Shown here one piece after another: positions 1 to 5,261 of a DNA stretch of 7,813 nucleotides. A program made the translations under genes and the position numbers. The notes beneath the pieces are model-generated. The model ran no database searches. It had not been told where the DNA came from and saw only the letters and a list, made by a program, of their open reading frames with translations. This stretch comes from Nitrospirota bacterium (lineage in GTDB: Bacteria > Nitrospirota_A > Leptospirillia > Leptospirillales > Leptospirillaceae), in contig JAKBTR010000022.1 of the NCBI GenBank assembly GCA_021844275.1, forward strand, positions 1-7,813. Reading direction: 5' to 3'. Within the stretch, counting starts at the first letter, position 1. Every line of letters starts with the position of its first letter.

Positions 1-1197
1 TTCGCGTAAACGTTTCACCACCTCGAATTTCCGTTCGTCGGAGGAATCCCTCCGGATTTCCGGGGTCGAGAAGGCCTTCGGGAAAGGGGACAGCAGATCG
101 GTCAGGGATTCTTGCCGAAGGGTCAAAAGCTCAAGAAGCCGGATTCCAGCATAAAGAGCATCGTCGTAACCGTAATAGCGGTCGGAAAAGAAAATGTGCC
201 CGCTCATTTCTCCGGCGAGTGGGGCTTTCGTTTCCTTCATCTTTGCCTTGATCAGAGAATGGCCCGCCTTCCACATCAGCGGTTGTCCTCCCATGCGGGC
301 AACTTCGTCGTAAAGGATCCTGGACGCCTTGACCTCCGAGAGGATCACGGCTCCGGGGAGTGTTTTCAGCACCTGCTGTGCGAAAAGGAGCAGAAGCTGG
401 TCCCCGAAAAGTATGTCTCCTGTTCCGGTCACGACGCCGATCCGGTCGGAGTCGCCGTCGAAGGCGATGCCGAGATCGGCCTGGTTCTTCCGGACGTGGA
501 CGATCAGATCGGACAGGTTTTCCGGTACGGTCGGGTCCGGATGATGGTGAGGAAAATGTCCGTCCGGTTCCTCGTACAGGCAATGGAGTTCGATTCCCAG
601 AGCCGAGTACAGGTCCCGGGCGACAAGTCCTGCCGTTGCATTTCCACAGTCGAACACGACCCGCAGGGGACGACCCTGGAAGAGAGGCAGCTTGCCGAAG
701 TTTGCGGTCATTTCCGAAAGGTAGCTCTCTCGCACGGGAGAATCTGTCCGCACCCCTTTTGGGGCCGGATGGCCGTTGGCGGAAGGGGGGAAGGCGGAGG
801 TTCGCCGGCGGATTTCCTGGATGGTGCTTCCGAAGATGGTTTCCTTTCCGAGGGCCATTTTGATCCCGTTGTCGGCTGACGGGTTGTGGCTGCCGGTAAT
901 CATGATTCCACCGTCCACCGGAAGTTTGAAGAGGGAAAAATAGAGGAGGGGGGTCGGAACCTTGCCGACGTCGAGAACGTCGACGCCAGAAGACAGGAGT
1001 GCGTCTTCCATCGATCTGGCAATCCGGGGAGAGGAGAGGCGAACGTCTTGACCCAGCGCCACCCTTTTCCCCCCGGATTCTTTCAGGAGAGAGGCATAGG
1101 CTTTCCCGATGGAATAAACGATTGGATCGGAAAGTTCACGATCCGCATTTCCCCGGATATCATATTCACGAAAGATCTTCGGATCCGGATGGATCAT
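1..1197 (-). CDS. manB: Phosphomannomutase/phosphoglucomutase (3' end beyond window)
   Basis: An alpha-D-phosphohexomutase that interconverts mannose-6-phosphate and mannose-1-phosphate in the cytoplasm; AlgC-type members also act on glucose phosphates. I read an open frame of 399 codons from ATG 1197 to the left edge without a stop. The active-site phosphoserine loop TGSHNP lies at residues 101-106 (Ser103), the Mg-binding DGDSDR at 247-252 and the sugar-binding GEMSGH at 329-334. The N-terminal FREYDIRG (9-16) is typical. Family members are about 455-465 residues, so roughly 55-65 residues of the C-terminal phosphate-binding domain are missing, only because the window ends. The start codon overlaps the manC stop as ATGA and has AGGAG 7 bases upstream, which suggests translational coupling. 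Whether it prefers mannose or glucose phosphate cannot be read from the sequence; the link to manC favours mannose. The symbol manB follows that context, and algC-like naming would serve equally. Confidence 0.95.
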   Translation of the reverse strand, partial: MIHPDPKIFREYDIRGNADRELSDPIVYSIGKAYASLLKESGGKRVALGQDVRLSSPRIARSMEDALLSSGVDVLDVGKVPTPLLYFSLFKLPVDGGIMITGSHNPSADNGIKMALGKETIFGSTIQEIRRRTSAFPPSANGHPAPKGVRTDSPVRESYLSEMTANFGKLPLFQGRPLRVVFDCGNATAGLVARDLYSALGIELHCLYEEPDGHFPHHHPDPTVPENLSDLIVHVRKNQADLGIAFDGDSDRIGVVTGTGDILFGDQLLLLFAQQVLKTLPGAVILSEVKASRILYDEVARMGGQPLMWKAGHSLIKAKMKETKAPLAGEMSGHIFFSDRYYGYDDALYAGIRLLELLTLRQESLTDLLSPFPKAFSTPEIRRDSSDERKFEVVKRLRE

Positions 1198-2669
1198 GCT
1201 TTTTCTCCTGTTCCCGATCCTGTGGGGTTTTCTTCTGTCTGTCGCTGGTAGTCGTCCGAAAATCGGATGATGTCGTCTTCTTCGAGGTATTCTCCGTTCT
1301 GGACTTCGATGATGACAAGCGGCACTTTTCCGGGGTTCTCTATTCGATGTCGGGTGGTTTTCGGAATGTCGATGCTCTGGTTGACGTGCAGGAAAATCTC
1401 CTGGCCCTCCAGTGTGATCCGGGCGGTTCCGGCGATAACGACCCAATGCTCGGAACGATGAAGGTGCATCTGATAGCTGAGACGCGATCGGGGATTGACC
1501 GTCACGTTCTTGATTTTGTAGTTCGGCCCCTGGTCAAGGATGGTGTAATGTCCCCAGGGGCGATGGGTCGTCCGGTGTTCCTGGGCTTCGATGCAGTTCC
1601 GGCTTTTCAGTTCGTTGACGACCTCGCGGACTTTCTGGGCTTCGTCCTTGTGACAGACCAGCGTGGCATCATCCGTATCGACGACGACAAGATCCTTCAG
1701 GCCAATGGTGGCAAGGATGCGTTTGTCCCCGTACAGGATGCAATTCTCGTTGTGAAAGGATACGACATTTCCCCGGACGATATTGCCAGCCTCGTCTTTT
1801 TCGGCGATTTCGTCCAGGGCGCTCCACGAGCCGACGTCCTTCCAGTCGAGATCGGTTGATATTGTCCAGACCTTGCGGGACTTTTCCAGAAGTCCGTAGT
1901 CGACGGAAGTGAGGGGGGCATTGGCGTAGAGGTCCGCGAGAGCCCGGGACTCCAGTTCGGTTTTGAGCGTTTCGGCATAGGTCTCGAGGTTTTTGTGAAA
2001 TTCCGGTTGATATTGACGAAGTTCTTCCAGAAAAACGCGGGCCCGGAAGACAAGCATCCCGCTGTTCCAAAGATGTTTCTTTCCGGCGAGGTAGCGCTCG
2101 GCCCGTTCGCGGTCCGGTTTTTCAACAAAGTTCTTGACCTGAAAAACAGGGGAGATCCCCTTGGATTCATCCGGTATCAGTTCACCCATTTCGATATAAC
2201 CGAATCCTGTTTCCGGGCGGGTTGGCCGGACGCCGAACGTCAGTATAGCGTCCTGTTCCTGAGCGATCGTGCAAGCCTGTTTCAGAAGGGCCAAAAATTT
2301 TTCCTGCGGGGCGATCAGATGGTCGCTGGCCAGGACGGTCAGAACGGCGTCCGGATCGGAACGCACAAGACAGGCCGCTGCGACTGCCAGAGGGGTCAGC
2401 GTGTTTCTGGATTGCGGTTCAACGAAGACCCGTGCGGGAAGTCCTTCCCGTTCTGCCAACCGAAGGATGCGACGGGTTTCGGCTTCGTGCTTTGGTCCCA
2501 CCATAATCCAGAGTCGTTCCTGGGGAATGAGCGGGACGACCCTGTCGATGGTCCCCTGGAGGAGTGAAGATCCTCCATCAAGAGACAGAAACTGTTTGGG
2601 GTAGAGTTCGCGGCTCAAGGGCCAGAAACGAGTGCCTGAACCACCCGCCATGATGATGCCAAACCACAT
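1194..2669 (-). CDS. manC: Bifunctional mannose-1-phosphate guanylyltransferase / mannose-6-phosphate isomerase
   Basis: A 491-residue type II ManC/AlgA enzyme, within the usual 470-490 range. The N-terminal nucleotidyltransferase joins GTP and mannose-1-phosphate into GDP-mannose: signature GGSGTRFWPLSR at residues 9-20, ASDH at 114-117 and FVEKP at 181-185. The C-terminal cupin isomerase converts fructose-6-phosphate to mannose-6-phosphate: RPWGHY at 370-375, metal-site QMHLHRSEHW at 400-409 and GEYLEEDDIIR at 459-469. I chose ATG 2669 because AAGGAG lies 8 bases upstream and the protein then begins directly with the first strand of the fold (MWFGIIMAGG). A start 40 codons earlier would add a basic tail with no family counterpart. 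It is first in an operon with the phosphomannomutase, whose start overlaps its stop. Together they supply GDP-mannose, presumably for surface polysaccharide. Oddities: the usual RNTAPA is RNTLTP (89-94), and the terminal DxYGR is DDYQR. Confidence 0.97.
   Translation of the reverse strand: MWFGIIMAGGSGTRFWPLSRELYPKQFLSLDGGSSLLQGTIDRVVPLIPQERLWIMVGPKHEAETRRILRLAEREGLPARVFVEPQSRNTLTPLAVAAACLVRSDPDAVLTVLASDHLIAPQEKFLALLKQACTIAQEQDAILTFGVRPTRPETGFGYIEMGELIPDESKGISPVFQVKNFVEKPDRERAERYLAGKKHLWNSGMLVFRARVFLEELRQYQPEFHKNLETYAETLKTELESRALADLYANAPLTSVDYGLLEKSRKVWTISTDLDWKDVGSWSALDEIAEKDEAGNIVRGNVVSFHNENCILYGDKRILATIGLKDLVVVDTDDATLVCHKDEAQKVREVVNELKSRNCIEAQEHRTTHRPWGHYTILDQGPNYKIKNVTVNPRSRLSYQMHLHRSEHWVVIAGTARITLEGQEIFLHVNQSIDIPKTTRHRIENPGKVPLVIIEVQNGEYLEEDDIIRFSDDYQRQTEENPTGSGTGEKA
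1205..1209 (-). promoter_or_regulatory. Ribosome binding site of the phosphomannomutase gene, inside manC
   Basis: AGGAG on the minus strand lies within the last codons of manC, 7 bases before the ATG at 1197. With the four-base ATGA overlap (1194-1197) it indicates that terminating manC ribosomes can restart on the mutase gene, keeping the two enzymes in step. Confidence 0.75.
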
Positions 2670-2677
2670 CTCCGGGA

Positions 2678-2683
2678 CTCCTT
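2678..2683 (-). promoter_or_regulatory. Ribosome binding site deciding the manC start
   Basis: AAGGAG on the minus strand, 8 bases before ATG 2669. It is the reason for rejecting the upstream in-frame start at 2789. Confidence 0.8.
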
Positions 2684-2731
2684 GCACAAATTTCGTTCGA
2701 TCGTTGCGCCGGCGAATTTTTCCTCTTGTTT

Positions 2732-2755
2732 TCTTATCGGCTGGCCGGCATAAGA
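2732..2755 (-). repeat. Inverted repeat upstream of manC
   Basis: The arms TCTTAT (2732-2737) and ATAAGA (2750-2755) are perfect reverse complements around a GC-rich 12-base centre that itself contains CGG/CCG arms. It lies 63-86 bases before the manC start, downstream of the candidate promoter, so it would sit in the 5' leader. It could be an operator or a leader hairpin; there is no T-tract to suggest a terminator. The arms are short and chance is possible. Confidence 0.35.
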
Positions 2756-2779
2756 CCAACAAGGGACTCTGGTTCCTTG

Positions 2780-2808
2780 AACCTATCAAAAACAGGTTTT
2801 ATTGGCAA
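2780..2808 (-). promoter_or_regulatory. Candidate sigma70-type promoter for manC operon
   Basis: On the minus strand TTGCCA (2808-2803) is separated by 17 bases from TAGGTT (2785-2780). The -35 matches the consensus at 5 of 6 positions and the -10 at only 3 of 6. Predicted transcription would begin near 2773, giving a leader of about 100 bases. This is the best candidate I see between 2670 and 2870 on this strand, but it is weak. Confidence 0.3.
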
Positions 2809-2842
2809 CGATGTCATGCAAAAAATCGGTCGTGGACTTGAC

Positions 2843-2870
2843 TTGACAGACGCTCCTTTGGTGGTAATGT
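2843..2870 (+). promoter_or_regulatory. Strong sigma70-type promoter candidate with extended -10, reading away from manC
   Basis: A perfect TTGACA (2843-2848), a 16-base spacer and TAATGT (2865-2870) preceded by an extended -10 TGG (2862-2864). The -35 is preceded by a partial copy (GACTT repeated twice). Predicted start of transcription is near 2877. A short inverted repeat, TGGTG at 2859-2863 and CACCA at 2873-2877, brackets the -10 and could be an operator. The first plus-strand gene I accept begins at 3233, so the transcript would have a leader of about 355 bases or be a separate RNA. Confidence 0.5.
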
Positions 2871-2962
2871 GACACCATTATGGTTCGCTGATTTGAAAAA
2901 TTTCCTTGTAAGGAAGGGGTCTTGCGACATTTTTTGTCCTTTCTCCCTTTTGTTCTGTCCGG

Positions 2963-2995
2963 CTTTGGGGAGCAATGGGTCCTTTCTCCCCAAGG
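2963..2995 (+). other. Strong stem-loop in the intergenic region
   Basis: CTTTGGGGAG (2963-2972) pairs with CTCCCCAAGG (2986-2995), giving 10 base pairs including one G-U, around a 13-base loop. Neither strand has a T-tract after it, so an intrinsic terminator is unlikely. It would lie about 85 bases into a transcript from the 2843-2870 promoter, where it could be a leader structure or part of a small RNA. Confidence 0.5.
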
Positions 2996-3105
2996 ATTCC
3001 CATAAGAGCCCCCCCCGAATGCGGCGTCGATGCAAGATGGAAAGGGTATCCGTTACGATGAGCGTTCGACAGTTCCTTTAGGTCTCCGGTTCAGTCTTCC
3101 GGTGC

Positions 3106-3146
3106 GATGAAGATTGATGAAGATGAAGATTGATGAAATTGATGAA
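3106..3146 (+). repeat. Tandem repeat: two perfect 16-bp units plus a partial third
   Basis: GATGAAGATTGATGAA occurs at 3106-3121 and again, exactly, at 3122-3137. It is followed by ATTGATGAA (3138-3146), the end of a further unit. The unit is itself made of GATGAA and GATTGATGAA. The array lies 87-127 bases before the 3233 start, outside any accepted gene. Confidence 0.85.
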
Positions 3147-3232
3147 CAAGATTTCTGCTGAAGACGGCAGATGGTTTCGGGCGGATGGAAGATTTATGGA
3201 CACGAGCCTGACGACCGTCGGGAGGTATCAGG

Positions 3233-3505
3233 ATGGTTCCGTGGTCTATCGTGCTGGACAAAAAGGCTCTTTCCCAAGGAGTCCTGCGTTTGTCCGATTT
3301 TCTGATCTGCCCCGTATGTCGCGAGAAAAGAATCCCGGACGAGTGGTCTTCGATCCGGCGGTCGGGCATGTGTGCGGAATGTTCCTATGGCCAGCAACGG
3401 GCAAGCCCCTATTTGGGAAGACCGCTCTCCACGCTGACACTTCTGCAACGAATGGGGTTATCAAAGTATTTTTCGGGCAGGCATCGCCCCCGGATCTCCG
3501 CTTGA
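3233..3505 (+). CDS. Small uncharacterised protein with two CxxC pairs (putative zinc ribbon)
   Basis: I do not recognise this 90-residue protein. Its clear feature is Cys26-x2-Cys29 and Cys47-x2-Cys50, within CPVC and CAEC, separated by 17 residues rich in charged and polar positions. This is the layout of a small zinc ribbon or treble-clef-like metal site. The N-terminal 25 residues have no signal peptide. The C-terminal 30 residues are basic (for example SGRHRPR at 81-87), compatible with nucleic-acid binding; that is inference. GGGAGG lies 7 bases before ATG 3233, and an in-frame stop at 3209-3211 rules out any longer form. Third codon positions look GC-rich like the neighbours. A longer frame, 3130-3576, overlaps it but has no motif and starts at TTG. 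The next gene is 114 bases downstream on the same strand. Possible roles are transcription regulator, metal-binding accessory protein or remnant of a larger protein. Confidence 0.6.
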   Translation: MVPWSIVLDKKALSQGVLRLSDFLICPVCREKRIPDEWSSIRRSGMCAECSYGQQRASPYLGRPLSTLTLLQRMGLSKYFSGRHRPRISA

Positions 3506-3510
3506 TAAGG

Positions 3511-3568
3511 CTCCACCTCTTTTACGAGGGGGTATATTGGAGGAGAGAGCTGTCGGCGAACCGGCAGC
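3511..3568 (+). other. Gap between the two orphan genes with potential stem-loops
   Basis: The better element is GCTGTCGG (3549-3556) pairing with CCGGCAGC (3561-3568): 8 base pairs with one G-U around a CGAA tetraloop. Just before it, CTCCA (3511-3515) can pair with TGGAG (3538-3542), enclosing CCTC/GAGG (3516-3519 and 3526-3529). There is no T-tract, so neither is a convincing terminator. Placed about 50 bases before the next start, they could act as an mRNA-stability or translation-control structure. Chance folding is possible. Confidence 0.4.
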
Positions 3569-3619
3569 AACGTTGATATTTCTCGCCAGCAACCGTCTGA
3601 TCAGCCAGGGAGGTGGATC

Positions 3620-4312
3620 ATGATTCGCGTAAAGGGGCAAGATGCCGTCAACGAAGCCTTCTGGTATCTGGGCGAAAGCCCAAATTTGCCCAAGGCGTCT
3701 TTTTTTCGTCTTACGCCGAACGGAGAAAAACGAAAGATATTGCCGGAGGAGATCCAGCGACTTGTGGCGGGTAACCGCGCCCGACCGCAGGAGTTTGTCT
3801 GCGAGGTTCCATGCGTGTGGGATCTGGTTCAGGGATGTGAAAGCGATCGGGTTTTCTTTCCCCTTCCGGAAATCTCAATCTATCCCGGTTCGAAAGTTGT
3901 TCTTGTACAGAACAGGTTTTTCGGAGCGGAGATTTGCCCCGGAAGCCGTTGGTTCGCCGTCGCAAGGCCCGTTTACGACAGTGCAGTTCGCTGGGCCAGA
4001 GGGACTCCTGTCATCGAACCCGAGTATTCCCAGGATGAATTCATGAACCGTCTTTTTCCCCGCATGTTTCTCAAGACCGGTATCTGGCGGGGAGAAAGCC
4101 ATTTCATGAAAGAATGCCGACAGACAGGGGATCACCTCCTCTCGGTATTTTCTCTTCCCCGGGAACATTTTTCAGAGTGGGACGCCCAGAGTCCATCCGG
4201 GATTTCGGACGGGGAACGGTCCGAAGATCATCGGGACGGTCTTTTTTATGACCGCGTTCTCGAAGGTGTCCGAATGGCATGTCCAAAAGATTCTCTCGAA
4301 AGAATCACCTGA
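3620..4312 (+). CDS. Hypothetical protein, 230 residues, unrecognised family
   Basis: I cannot assign this protein. It looks like a real gene: GGGAGGTGG ends 4 bases before ATG 3620, the frame is open for 230 codons and codon use resembles the neighbours. It has no signal peptide and no clear membrane segment, and so is probably cytoplasmic. The first two thirds (about 1-150) look like a folded mixed alpha/beta protein with many aromatic residues. Short hydrophobic strands are visible (SKVVLVQNRFFG near 90-101, SRWFAVARPVY near 108-118). The region from about 185 to 210 is rich in Ser, Asp, Glu and Gly and is probably flexible. Cysteines are scattered and form no CxxC pair, so it does not repeat the metal site of its upstream neighbour. 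It lies 114 bases after the double-CxxC gene on the same strand and its stop is 22 bases from the end of the convergent dehydrogenase gene. Co-transcription with 3233-3505 is plausible but unproven. Confidence 0.65.
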   Translation: MIRVKGQDAVNEAFWYLGESPNLPKASFFRLTPNGEKRKILPEEIQRLVAGNRARPQEFVCEVPCVWDLVQGCESDRVFFPLPEISIYPGSKVVLVQNRFFGAEICPGSRWFAVARPVYDSAVRWARGTPVIEPEYSQDEFMNRLFPRMFLKTGIWRGESHFMKECRQTGDHLLSVFSLPREHFSEWDAQSPSGISDGERSEDHRDGLFYDRVLEGVRMACPKDSLERIT

Positions 4313-4334
4313 CCAGGTCCGTGGTGGAGAGATC

Positions 4335-5171
4335 TCAGGTTCCAGTGGGCGGTTTTCTCCGCATTGCCATCGTCAGGAGGAATTCCCTCAAAGATGTCGG
4401 AAGAATCCCGAGGAGTCTTAATGGCCAAGCCAGTCCGGCAGGAAAGGAAATGACTGCTTTTCCCCCCCGGGCGGCCTGGAGAATCAGCCGGGCGGCCGTG
4501 TCCGCTTCCAGGACGAACGGCATGGGGTAGGGGTTGTCCTGGGTCATTTCGGTCCGGATGAAGCCCGGGTTGACCGTCGTCAGGGTGATGCCGAACGGTT
4601 GCAGTTCGTAGCGGAGGGATCCGCACCACATGTTCAGAGCGGCCTTGGACGCGCAGTAGCCTCCGGCTCCCGCCGGCAACGCGAGAAAAGATGCGAGACT
4701 GGAGATGACGAGGATTATTCCTTTCCGGTTTCGCATCATTTCCGGAAGGAAGGGAAGGATCGTGTTTCGTGCCCCGTGATAATTCGTTTCCATGATTTCG
4801 GCTTCCTGTCTGTCATTGAAGCCGGCAAGCAACGGACCCCGGATTCCGGCGTTGGCAATAAGACAATCCGGGCTTCCGAACCGCTCCAGAAAGTCCATTC
4901 CCGCCCATTCCATGAACGCTTTGTCCCGGACATCTCCCGTATAGAGAACAGTATTGGCTCCCTTGTCCTGCAGTTCGCAGGCAAGGGATTCCATCCGTTC
5001 TTTTCGACGGGCGAGTATCCCGAGGGTGACCCCTGGAGACGCGGCTTCCAGCGAAAGGGCCCGTCCGAGACCCGACGATGCGCCGGTCAGAAAGATCCGG
5101 GAGAAGAAGGGGGTACGGGTTGGAGATTTGTCGGGAGGTTTTATGCCTGGAATGTCCGATCCGATTTTCAT
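4335..5171 (-). CDS. Short-chain dehydrogenase/reductase (classical SDR)
   Basis: An NAD(P)-dependent Rossmann-fold oxidoreductase of 278 residues, near the 250-280 usual for classical SDRs. Motifs appear in order: cofactor-binding TGASSGLG at 29-36, ANAG at 106-109, the catalytic serine region VISS at 155-158, YCASK at 172-176 (Tyr172, Lys176) and NPGFIRTEM at 201-209. The glycine motif starts about 20 residues later than usual, so there is a short N-terminal extension. ATG 5171 is the only ATG before the motif and has just a weak AAGG ahead of it; a downstream non-ATG start cannot be excluded. ARRK at 54-57, after the second strand, hints at an NADP preference. After residue 238 comes a hydrophobic, proline-containing tail (FPAGLAWPLRLLGILP, 243-258) of the kind seen in some lipid-related SDRs, which may touch membrane. 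The substrate cannot be deduced. It is transcribed alone, divergent from era and convergent with the 230-residue orphan. Confidence 0.9.
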   Translation of the reverse strand: MKIGSDIPGIKPPDKSPTRTPFFSRIFLTGASSGLGRALSLEAASPGVTLGILARRKERMESLACELQDKGANTVLYTGDVRDKAFMEWAGMDFLERFGSPDCLIANAGIRGPLLAGFNDRQEAEIMETNYHGARNTILPFLPEMMRNRKGIILVISSLASFLALPAGAGGYCASKAALNMWCGSLRYELQPFGITLTTVNPGFIRTEMTQDNPYPMPFVLEADTAARLILQAARGGKAVISFPAGLAWPLRLLGILPTSLREFLLTMAMRRKPPTGT

Positions 5172-5195
5172 TATCGACCTTGCCCGTGGTAAAAT
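5167..5195 (+). promoter_or_regulatory. Candidate promoter for era-recO
   Basis: TAAAAT (5190-5195) matches the -10 consensus at 5 of 6 positions and has an extended TGG in front. The -35 at the right distance (TTCATT, 5167-5172) is poor. Transcription would start near 5202, 60 bases before era. The extended -10 may make up for the weak -35. Confidence 0.35.
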
Positions 5196-5217
5196 TTCTC
5201 GGTTTTGAAAATTTACC
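5188..5217. repeat. Imperfect inverted repeat between the SDR gene and era
   Basis: GGTAAAATTT (5188-5197) and AAAATTTACC (5208-5217) are reverse complements at 9 of 10 positions, with a 10-base spacer. It sits in the 90-bp divergent gap and its left arm contains the candidate era -10 (TAAAAT). It could bind a dimeric regulator, or simply be AT-rich promoter DNA. Confidence 0.4.
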
Positions 5218-5261
5218 CTGGCGGAGAAAAAAGTTTCCGCTGATGACCTGAAAGGCTAGAA

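Larger units (their letters stand above)
2670..3232. other. Long intergenic region (563 bp) without a convincing gene
   Basis: Open frames on either strand here are short, lack ribosome binding sites and show no recognisable protein features. The content is regulatory or structural: a weak leftward promoter for manC, a strong rightward promoter (2843-2870), a self-complementary TTCCTT-GT-AAGGAA at 2902-2915, a 10-bp-stem hairpin at 2963-2995, eight consecutive C at 3009-3016 and a 16-bp tandem repeat from 3106. It could be a long untranslated leader of the 3233 gene, an unannotated small RNA plus spacer, or a decayed gene. I recognise no riboswitch, RNase P, 6S, SRP or tmRNA signature. Confidence 0.6.

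Noticed and set aside
112..879. A 255-codon plus-strand open frame opposite the phosphomannomutase gene
   Set aside because: The minus strand carries an uninterrupted, motif-complete phosphomannomutase. The plus-strand frame has no recognisable feature or ribosome binding site and is an antisense shadow.
2670..2789. A 40-codon N-terminal extension of manC
   Set aside because: The strong ribosome binding site at 2678-2683 and the family's usual N-terminus both point to ATG 2669.
2803..2818. TTGGCA...ATGC string considered as a sigma54 promoter
   Set aside because: The GG and GC elements are 12 bases apart instead of the required 10, so the spacing does not fit.
2814..3081. Short open frames on both strands across the promoter and leader (2869-3081 plus, 2814-3035 minus)
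   Set aside because: They overlap the promoter or hairpin, have no ribosome binding sites and show low-complexity, unfamily-like translations.
3106..3146. Tandem repeat considered as a CRISPR remnant
   Set aside because: The units are directly adjacent, 16 bp long and without unique spacers, and no cas gene is nearby.
3130..3576. A 148-codon plus-strand frame overlapping the small CxxC gene
   Set aside because: It starts at TTG inside the tandem repeat with no clear ribosome binding site and shows no motif. The 3233-3505 frame has a good site and paired CxxC motifs. It remains the main alternative.
4313..4334. Search for a shared terminator between the convergent orphan and SDR genes
   Set aside because: The 22-bp gap has only a small ACCT/AGGT pairing and GAGATCTC palindrome without T-tracts; no terminator can be supported.
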